In this document: in pieces, positions 58,822-64,000 of the stretch | How the letters are laid out: the number at the start of each line of letters is the position of its first letter | How positions within the stretch are numbered: position 1 is the first letter of the stretch | DNA from: JANRLJ01 sp034437895 | GTDB lineage: Bacteria; Chloroflexota; Anaerolineae; Aggregatilineales; Phototrophicaceae | Reading direction: 5' to 3' | DNA length: 64,000 nucleotides | Assembly: GCA_034437895.1 (NCBI GenBank) | Contig: DAOTTO010000325.1 | Span: forward strand, 1-64,000 | Notes under the pieces: generated by a model | Told to the model about the DNA's origin: nothing | What the model saw: the letters and a program-made list of their open reading frames with translations, nothing else | The model's database searches: none | Program-made: the position numbers and the translations under genes

Positions 58822-58878
58822 ATGGATTTCATGTACGTTATTAATATTGAGGGTGATCTGCCGTGGCAACCTGGTTGA
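58822..58878 (+). CDS. 18-residue leader ORF overlapping the potB start
   Basis: ATG 58822 is preceded by AAGGAGG (58806-58812) about 9 bases upstream, the best ribosome binding site in the region. It encodes MDFMYVINIEGDLPWQPG and stops at TGA 58876-58878, 16 bases inside potB in another frame. The potB GTG start (58863) has its own weaker GAGGG binding site inside this ORF. The layout is that of a regulatory leader peptide or of translational coupling. Because the pot operon imports polyamines, control by a polyamine or ornithine is possible, as with the speFL leader in enterobacteria, but the peptides are not similar. Confidence 0.5.
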   Translation: MDFMYVINIEGDLPWQPG

Positions 58879-59726
58879 CTACCCAAACTCGCAAATCAAG
58901 CGGCTTTTTGCTCGCCCTGCCAGCTATCTTTTGGCTTGGTCTGTTTTTCATACTCCCCCTGATTTTCGTTTTCGTCATCAGCTTTATGTCGCGTGGCTCC
59001 GGCGGCGCGGCGGCTCTTCCCTTCACCACTGAACAATATGAGCGCGTTTTTACTGTCTACGGCGGCATCCTTAAAGATTCCGTGTGGATTGCATTCGTAA
59101 CTACCGTGATCTGCCTTGCTGCGGGGTACCCACTAGCGTTTTATATCAAAACGCGGCGTACAAGTTTCGCCCGACAGTTCGCCTTGTTCATGGTGATTCT
59201 CCCCTTCTGGACAAACTTTCTTGTGCGTACCTATGCTTGGCGTATGCTGCTAGGTCGAGAAGGTACTATTAACTCCATCTTACTCGATCTAGGGCTTGTT
59301 GACCGTCCATTGCCGCTGCTCGGCACTTCTGGCGCAGTAATGCTCGGTCTTGTCTATGGTTTCCTACCGTTCATGGTGCTGCCAATTTACGCTTCTGTGG
59401 AACGCTTCGATTTCCGTATGGCGGAAGCAGCGGCTGATTTGGGTGCGAATGCTTGGAATACCTTTTGGCGCGTTGTCTTCCCGATGACGTTGCCGGGTGT
59501 GATTGCTGGCTGCATCCTCGTGTTTGTTCCCTCTATCGGAACTTTTGTTACCGCTGATTTATTGGGCGGACGACAGGGGCAAATGATTGGCAGCAGTATT
59601 TCGGAGCAGTTTTTGGGTTCGGGCAATATGCCGCTTGGGGCTGCCCTCTCTACAGTCATGATGAGTATGGTAATCATCTCTTTAATAGTATATGCACGTT
59701 TTGCAGACGGAAAGAAGGGGAAATAA
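58863..59726 (+). CDS. potB: Spermidine/putrescine ABC transporter permease PotB
   Basis: Inner-membrane permease of 287 residues with six hydrophobic segments. The N-terminal helix is FLLALPAIFWLGLFFILPL, the family segment TNFLVRTYAWRMLLG lies at about 116-130, and the coupling loop EAAADLGANAWNTFWRVVFP at about 187-206. The GTG start at 58863 gives a family-like N-terminus and lies inside the small leader ORF. It is the first structural gene of potB-potC-potD-potA; the usual order in E. coli is A-B-C-D. Confidence 0.94.
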   Translation: MATWLTTQTRKSSGFLLALPAIFWLGLFFILPLIFVFVISFMSRGSGGAAALPFTTEQYERVFTVYGGILKDSVWIAFVTTVICLAAGYPLAFYIKTRRTSFARQFALFMVILPFWTNFLVRTYAWRMLLGREGTINSILLDLGLVDRPLPLLGTSGAVMLGLVYGFLPFMVLPIYASVERFDFRMAEAAADLGANAWNTFWRVVFPMTLPGVIAGCILVFVPSIGTFVTADLLGGRQGQMIGSSISEQFLGSGNMPLGAALSTVMMSMVIISLIVYARFADGKKGK

Positions 59727-59729
59727 ATA

Positions 59730-60665
59730 ATGGCTAATCGTGTTATTTCAAGGCCAGCGCTCGGCGGAATTGATCTTTCCCGGCGCGACCAAGCCCGTTT
59801 AGAGCGCGGACGTGCCTTCTATCGTCTTGGCAAAGTCGGCTTCGTCTTTTCATCGCTTGGCGGTTATTTCTTTCTTTGGGCACCCATTCTGCTCTTGGTG
59901 ATTTTCTCTTTCAACGCTGGCAACAACGTCAGCAAATGGGAAGGGTTTAGCACCGCTTGGTATGCCAATATCTTTAATGGTACGGTAGGCAATGAGGCGC
60001 GTTTCGCTACTGATCTTATGCTCGGCGCACTAAAAAACAGCCTTATCGTCAGTTTTATGGCAACTGCGATTGCGACTTTAATCGGTACGATGGTCGCCCT
60101 CAGCTTGCAGCGCGGGAATTTTCCCGGTAAGCGCTTCGTCGATGGCTTGTTGTTTTTGCCAGTTATCATCCCTGAAATTACGCAGGGTGTGTCGCTGGCG
60201 ATGTTCTTCATGGTTGCATTCAAGTTTTATGAAAGTTTAACGGGACAGCACATCAACAGCGGTTTTGGCACAATTATCATCGCGCATGTCGTCTTTAATG
60301 TTTCTTATGTTGCCATTGTCGTCCGCGCACGGCTTTCTGGTATGAATCCACGTTTAGAAGAGGCTGCCGCTGATCTGGGCGCGAGTCCCTGGACTACTTT
60401 CTGGCGTGTTACCTTCCCGTTGATTCTGCCCGGTGTAATTGCTGGGGCGCTGCTGGCGGTGACAATTTCGTTGGATGATTTCGTCGTGACCTTCTTTATG
60501 TCCGGTGTAGGGACGACCACCCTACCCATCTTCGTCTATGGTTTACTAAAACGCGCCGTCACGCCAGAAATCAATGCCATTTCGACATTGATGTTGATTG
60601 CCTCAACATTGCTGATTGGCGTTTCACTTATCCTACAAGGCCGTACTAACGCGGCACGAAGCTAA
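59730..60665 (+). CDS. potC: Spermidine/putrescine ABC transporter permease PotC
   Basis: Partner permease, 311 residues. A cytoplasmic N-terminal extension of about 45 residues precedes the first helix. Features are LWAPILLLVIFSFNAG, the SLQRGNFPGKRFVDGLLFLP segment and the coupling loop EEAAADLGASPWTTFWRVTFP at about 209-229. The SLDDFVVTFFMSGVGTTTLP segment is PotC-specific. An AAGGGG ribosome binding site lies about 10 bases before the ATG; the gene follows potB by 3 bases. Confidence 0.95.
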   Translation: MANRVISRPALGGIDLSRRDQARLERGRAFYRLGKVGFVFSSLGGYFFLWAPILLLVIFSFNAGNNVSKWEGFSTAWYANIFNGTVGNEARFATDLMLGALKNSLIVSFMATAIATLIGTMVALSLQRGNFPGKRFVDGLLFLPVIIPEITQGVSLAMFFMVAFKFYESLTGQHINSGFGTIIIAHVVFNVSYVAIVVRARLSGMNPRLEEAAADLGASPWTTFWRVTFPLILPGVIAGALLAVTISLDDFVVTFFMSGVGTTTLPIFVYGLLKRAVTPEINAISTLMLIASTLLIGVSLILQGRTNAARS

Positions 60666-60743
60666 TCTAAACATGTAGAGGGCAAACTTTGCGGCTTTGC
60701 CCCTTCTAACTCAAATTCCGATCAAAAAAGGAGAATTTCCCGA

Positions 60744-61832
60744 ATGCGTAAAACGATTCTATTTGTCTTGGTAAGTTTGCTTGTCCTCACGATTAGCGGC
60801 GCGATTGTCGCTCAAGAAACTGAACTGGAACCTTGGGTTTGTCCAGAAGGTTTTGAAGGTCAAAGCCTGAGTGTCTATAATTGGTCAACCTATATTGGGG
60901 AAACAACAATCTCCGATTTTGAAGCGTTGTGCGGCGTAACAGTTACCTATGACATCTATGATAGCAATGAGTCAATGGTTGCGCGTTTGCGGCAGGGGAA
61001 TCCCGGTTTTGACATTGCCATTCCCAATGATTATATCATTGCTCTTATGCTGCGCGAAGAAATCATCCAGCCGATTGATATTACTAAAATCCCGAATCTT
61101 GCCAATATTGCGCCGGAATTTGTCGGGTTAGATTTTGACCCCGGCAACGAATACACCGTCCCCTATCTCTGGGGGACAACCGGTGTCGCTTACAATATCG
61201 ATTATGTCGGCGAGGAAATTACCAGTTGGGAACAAGTCTTCGCTTATGATGGGCCTGTGGCATGGTTAGATGACTCGCGTACGATGATCGGGATTGCCCT
61301 TCTCATGCTTGGCTACGATATGAATTCAATTGAAGCGAATGAAATTACCGAAGCCCGCGATTTCTTGATCGAAAATGGCGATAATGTTTTCGCTTTTGCT
61401 CAAGATGATGGCGAAGTCTTGTTGCAAACAGGCGAAGTTGATATTGCCATTGAATACGGCGGCGATGTTTTTCAGGTAATTTCGGCCTGCGAGTGTGAAA
61501 CTTATGTTTACATACTTCCTGAAGAAGGTTCAATTGGCGATATTGCCAATCTTGTTTTGTTAACTGGTGCGCCAAATCCTGAACTGGCGCAGGTATTCAT
61601 GGATTATATCCTCGACGCCCAAGTCGGCGCGGACATCACCAATTTTACCCAGTATGCCTCTCCTAATGGACGGGCAATCGAACTCGGTTTGATTGATGAA
61701 GAACTTCTATCTAATCCCGCCATTACACCCAGCGAAGAGTCGCGCGCAAATTTGACCTTCTTTGAGGATATTGGCGACTCGGAAGAACTCTATCTTAACG
61801 CTTGGGAAGAGGTCAAACTCGCCCTCCGGTAA
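60744..61832 (+). CDS. potD: Spermidine/putrescine ABC transporter substrate-binding protein PotD
   Basis: Secreted polyamine-binding protein, 362 residues. A signal peptide ends near IVAQ (residue 24); there is no lipobox. PotD-family features are LSVYNWSTYIGE at about 42-53, YDIYDSNESMVARL at about 70-83, FDIAIPNDYIIALM at about 90-103 and VPYLWGTTGVAYN at about 140-152. Acidic and aromatic residues in these segments normally bind the polyamine amino groups. Homospermidine or putrescine would fit the neighbouring biosynthetic theme. It has a GGAGAA ribosome binding site. Confidence 0.94.
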   Translation: MRKTILFVLVSLLVLTISGAIVAQETELEPWVCPEGFEGQSLSVYNWSTYIGETTISDFEALCGVTVTYDIYDSNESMVARLRQGNPGFDIAIPNDYIIALMLREEIIQPIDITKIPNLANIAPEFVGLDFDPGNEYTVPYLWGTTGVAYNIDYVGEEITSWEQVFAYDGPVAWLDDSRTMIGIALLMLGYDMNSIEANEITEARDFLIENGDNVFAFAQDDGEVLLQTGEVDIAIEYGGDVFQVISACECETYVYILPEEGSIGDIANLVLLTGAPNPELAQVFMDYILDAQVGADITNFTQYASPNGRAIELGLIDEELLSNPAITPSEESRANLTFFEDIGDSEELYLNAWEEVKLALR

Positions 61833-61861
61833 TTGCTGTTCAATCACTGAATTTCTCAAAG

Positions 61862-61890
61862 GGCGCAGTAGTTTACTGCGTCTTTTATTG
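61862..61890 (+). terminator. Hairpin with U-run between potD and potA
   Basis: GGCGCAGTA and TACTGCGTC-type arms (61862-61870 with 61874-61882) enclose a 3-base loop, followed by TTTTATTG. As it lies inside the operon it probably reduces potA expression relative to potD. Confidence 0.7.
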
Positions 61891-61911
61891 TCTAATCAAC
61901 GGAAGAAAGCT

Positions 61912-63033
61912 ATGAAAGACATCAAGGTAGAGCTACGCAATATTATCAAAGAATTCCCTGCCCGCCGTGATGATGTGCCAGTACGGGCAGTGGATAACGT
62001 TTCGATGGAAATCTACGACGGTGAATTTTTCGCCATGCTGGGGCCGAGTGGCTGCGGAAAGACGACGACGCTGCGCCTTATTGCAGGCTTTGAGCAGCCT
62101 ACATCCGGTGAAATCTTGCTTGATGGGCAGATGATGCAGGGGATTCCCGCGTTTCAGCGTCCGGTGAATACCGTCTTTCAGGATTATGCGCTTTTCCCGC
62201 ACATGACTGTTTTGCAAAATGTGATGTTCGGCCTTCAAATGGAAAATGTTCAACGGAAAGAAGCGCAAGATCGCGCGCTGGAGACCTTAGACTTGGTACA
62301 GTTGCCCCAAGCCGCCCGGCGCAAACCAAATGAGCTTTCTGGTGGCCAGCAGCAGCGGGTGGCCTTAGCACGCGCATTAGTGAAAAGACCTTCTGTATTA
62401 CTTCTTGACGAGCCGCTGGGTGCGCTTGATCTAAAGTTGCGGCGCGAGATGCAATTTGAACTCAAAGCAATGCAGCAGCAGCTTGGAATTACCTTTATTT
62501 ATGTCACCCACGATCAAGAAGAAGCCCTCACCATGGCAAATCGGATTGCAGTGATGGATGGTGGGCATGTTTTGCAGATTGGCCGTCCTGATGAAATCTA
62601 TGAATCGCCAGCGACCCGTTTCGTAGCCGATTTCATTGGCGAGACAAATTTCCTGCAAGGCGAACTCGTTCAAAGAAATGGCGGTATTGGACAGGTTAAT
62701 TTTAACGGAGATACATTACTTGAAGCGATGCTAGAGGATGTTGATCCTATTCGCGGTCAAGAGGTGACTGTTGCCATAAGGCCGGAGAAAATAATACTTC
62801 TCCCTTATAATCCTCAAGCAAATAAACCTGCCGGAATGAACCTGCTTCAAGGGCATATTCAGCAAAAGCATTACATCGGTACGGATACCCGCTATATCGT
62901 GCGGGTTGGCAAAGATGCGGATTTAATCGTCCGGGTGCAGAACACAAATTACGATCACTCGAATGACTTTAAAAATCGTGATGTAGTGAATGTTTTATGG
63001 GATAAGCACAACGCACGAATTCTGACAGAATAG
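61912..63033 (+). CDS. potA: Spermidine/putrescine ABC transporter ATPase PotA
   Basis: A 373-residue ATPase. Walker A is GPSGCGKTTTLRL (about 44-56), the Q-loop VFQDYALFPHMTV, signature LSGGQQQRVALARAL, Walker B VLLLDEPLGALDLKL and H-loop YVTHDQEEALTM. The C-terminal TOBE domain carries VAIRPEKIIL. ATG 61912 is chosen because GGAAGAAAG lies just upstream; the longer frame to 61762 runs through the potD end and a terminator hairpin. It energises PotBC. Confidence 0.95.
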   Translation: MKDIKVELRNIIKEFPARRDDVPVRAVDNVSMEIYDGEFFAMLGPSGCGKTTTLRLIAGFEQPTSGEILLDGQMMQGIPAFQRPVNTVFQDYALFPHMTVLQNVMFGLQMENVQRKEAQDRALETLDLVQLPQAARRKPNELSGGQQQRVALARALVKRPSVLLLDEPLGALDLKLRREMQFELKAMQQQLGITFIYVTHDQEEALTMANRIAVMDGGHVLQIGRPDEIYESPATRFVADFIGETNFLQGELVQRNGGIGQVNFNGDTLLEAMLEDVDPIRGQEVTVAIRPEKIILLPYNPQANKPAGMNLLQGHIQQKHYIGTDTRYIVRVGKDADLIVRVQNTNYDHSNDFKNRDVVNVLWDKHNARILTE

Positions 63034-63061
63034 CGAATCGCCATTTATTCGGATATGGGAT

Positions 63062-63092
63062 AAGGGCATGAGTATGTCATGCCCTTTTTGAC
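63062..63092. terminator. Bidirectional terminator after potA
   Basis: AAGGGCATGA (63062-63071) pairs perfectly with TCATGCCCTT (63077-63086) around a 5-base loop, followed by TTT. It separates potA from the convergent SET-domain gene. Confidence 0.9.
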
Positions 63093-63098
63093 GCAAAT

Positions 63099-63614
63099 CT
63101 AACCCTGATTTATCATTGCGTTAGCATGGACAATTGCAGCTTGAGTATGTTGGGGCAAATGATCGCCAAAATGTGCTTGCCATTCTGGGTCACGATAATC
63201 TTCATTCGTCATGATTTTACGACAGTCATCGCTACTGCAATAACACGTCATCGAAAACGGAATCGCAATCTCCGTCGTCGCGTAATCGTAGGTAAGTTCT
63301 TCTCCGGGTTGAATATCCCGTCTAGCAGTCATCGTATCATCGTCCAACCACCACGTATTGGGGTCACAGGAATGATTCATATAGCGCTCAACCCCTTGTT
63401 CGCTCACGACCTCTGTTTCGTTACATTGATACGCATAATGGAGAAGTTTATCCTGTTCCTCTTGAGGCCAAGTTATCACATCTGCAATCAACAAGTGCGG
63501 TTGATTCGGTTCGAGGCGGCTCACGACTTCACCCTCCCGAATCAGACCGTCCGCAACCAATCCTTTGCCTTCGATAACACCCAGATCAACAACTTTAATC
63601 AGTGGATGCAACAT
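63099..63614 (-). CDS. Bacterial SET-domain protein (putative lysine methyltransferase)
   Basis: A compact 171-residue SET domain. The signature motifs are present: GVIEGKGLVADGLIREGE near the start, RYMNHSCDPNTWW at about 77-89 (SAM and substrate pseudoknot), GEELTYDY at about 104-111 and a post-SET-like CYCSSDDCRK at about 123-132, which can hold zinc. ATG 63614 has GAGGGG four bases upstream; a TTG at 63641 is the alternative. It follows the HDAC-family gene by 89 bases on the same strand, so the two may be co-transcribed. Bacterial SET proteins methylate lysines on various proteins; the target here is unknown. Confidence 0.85.
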   Translation of the reverse strand: MLHPLIKVVDLGVIEGKGLVADGLIREGEVVSRLEPNQPHLLIADVITWPQEEQDKLLHYAYQCNETEVVSEQGVERYMNHSCDPNTWWLDDDTMTARRDIQPGEELTYDYATTEIAIPFSMTCYCSSDDCRKIMTNEDYRDPEWQAHFGDHLPQHTQAAIVHANAMINQG

Positions 63615-63703
63615 TTTCCCCTCGTTCTTTAGCTCAAACAAACACTATACGTCATTTCATCTTAGAATGACGTATCAATCTAAATACCCGATTATTCGCT
63701 CAT

Positions 63704-64000
63704 CTATTCATTTGACGAAGCAAGCGCACCTTGTACAAAGGCAGTTGCTAATTCCCCTAACGCCCCGACATTATACCCGCCTTCTTGCACAAATAATGTG
63801 GGTAGACCGAGTTTGCCAATCTGGTGAGCGAGTTTAAAATATTCGGGAGTATGCAGCTTAAAAGTTCCCATTGCGTCATCTTTATAGGTATCAAACCCAA
63901 TCGACACCACCAACGAGGCAGGATTAAATTTCCTTATTTGGGCCAAAAGCTGCTCAAATGTGGTCATGTAATCTTCAACGCTCACACCCATCTTCAACGG
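63704..64000 (-). CDS. HDAC/acetylpolyamine amidohydrolase-family deacetylase, C-terminal part (gene continues past window)
   Basis: About 98 C-terminal residues of a zinc deacetylase; the frame is open to the end of the window. SIGFDTYKDDAMGTFKL matches the segment that carries a zinc-ligand Asp in arginase-fold deacetylases, and FVQEGGYNVGALG carries the active-site Tyr. The form resembles acetylpolyamine amidohydrolases and class II HDACs. Given the polyamine genes in this window, acetylpolyamine hydrolysis is a reasonable guess, but protein lysine deacetylation is equally possible without the N-terminal domain. Confidence 0.85.
   Translation of the reverse strand, partial: PLKMGVSVEDYMTTFEQLLAQIRKFNPASLVVSIGFDTYKDDAMGTFKLHTPEYFKLAHQIGKLGLPTLFVQEGGYNVGALGELATAFVQGALASSNE

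Noticed and set aside
61762..61911. 50-residue N-terminal extension of PotA
   Set aside because: It passes through the end of potD and a terminator hairpin; the ATG at 61912 has a ribosome binding site and a normal PotA N-terminus.
1..64000. tRNA or rRNA genes, CRISPR arrays, insertion sequences or prophage genes
   Set aside because: I saw no cloverleaf-like segment with a T-loop consensus, no regularly spaced repeats, no transposase or integrase motifs and no phage structural genes; a dedicated search was not possible.

Overview
The window looks like a chromosomal segment from a member of the Chloroflexota, probably an Anaerolineae-type lineage. This is an inference from gene content: an upper mevalonate operon with class II HMG-CoA reductase, archaeal-type HMG-CoA synthase, a thiolase and DUF35 proteins; ornithine decarboxylase next to homospermidine synthase; many ABC importers; and no outer-membrane assembly genes. 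GC content is moderate. There are no rRNA or tRNA genes, no CRISPR array, no insertion sequence and no phage block that I can see. Genes are densely packed, with ATGA overlaps inside operons and rho-independent hairpins between convergent units.

Layout. 1-3.5 kb: tail of an unknown gene, then an oligopeptide-type ABC importer (two permeases and a lipoprotein binding protein, no ATPases). 3.6-10 kb: a PrsW-like membrane protein, a PsbP-like protein, a secreted trypsin-fold protein, TlyA and LepA. 10-12.5 kb: an operon of three proteins related to CinA, OMP decarboxylase and orotate phosphoribosyltransferase; each has lost hallmark residues. 12.6-18 kb: an orphan MalK/MsmX-type ATPase, then the HMG-CoA reductase, HMG-CoA synthase, thiolase-like and split DUF35 operon. 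18-22.3 kb: sucA-sucB. 22.3-28.5 kb: a complete branched-chain amino acid type (Liv) importer with an unusually long LivM. 28.6-31.2 kb: polysaccharide deacetylase, a small membrane protein and an alpha-oxoamine synthase. 31.3-35.9 kb: a giant RND protein with repeats in its extracytoplasmic loop. 36-38.7 kb: a Gfo/Idh/MocA oxidoreductase and an MFS exporter. 38.9-41.6 kb: ornithine decarboxylase and homospermidine synthase. 41.7-44.9 kb: two poorly characterised genes and a BenE transporter. 45-57.8 kb: two heterodimeric ABC exporter operons flanking a sugar-acid operon (SIS isomerase, LarA homologue, FGGY kinase, uronate isomerase). 57.9-63 kb: a truncated flavoprotein gene, a structured leader with a small leader ORF, and a potBCDA polyamine importer. 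63-64 kb: a SET-domain gene behind an HDAC/acetylpolyamine amidohydrolase-family gene that runs off the window.

How the genes fit together. Polyamines recur: putrescine synthesis and conversion to homospermidine, a spermidine/putrescine-type importer, and a deacetylase family that includes acetylpolyamine amidohydrolases. The HMG genes would make mevalonate for isoprenoids, while sucAB supplies the 2-oxoglutarate dehydrogenase step; its E3 subunit is not here. The sugar-acid operon reads as catabolism of a uronate or gluconate-type acid, with a nickel-pincer epimerase homologue as the unusual member.

The most unusual signal is a run of recognisable enzymes that have lost catalytic residues between about 5 and 16 kb: a trypsin-like protein with Thr for the nucleophilic Ser, an OMP decarboxylase-like and OPRT-like pair without active-site motifs, a CinA without its amidase motif, a thiolase with Glu for the nucleophilic Cys, and a DUF35 ribbon without cysteines. 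Reading frames are intact, so these look like retained, repurposed proteins and not decaying genes. The other strong candidates are the structured potB leader and the repeat-bearing RND protein.
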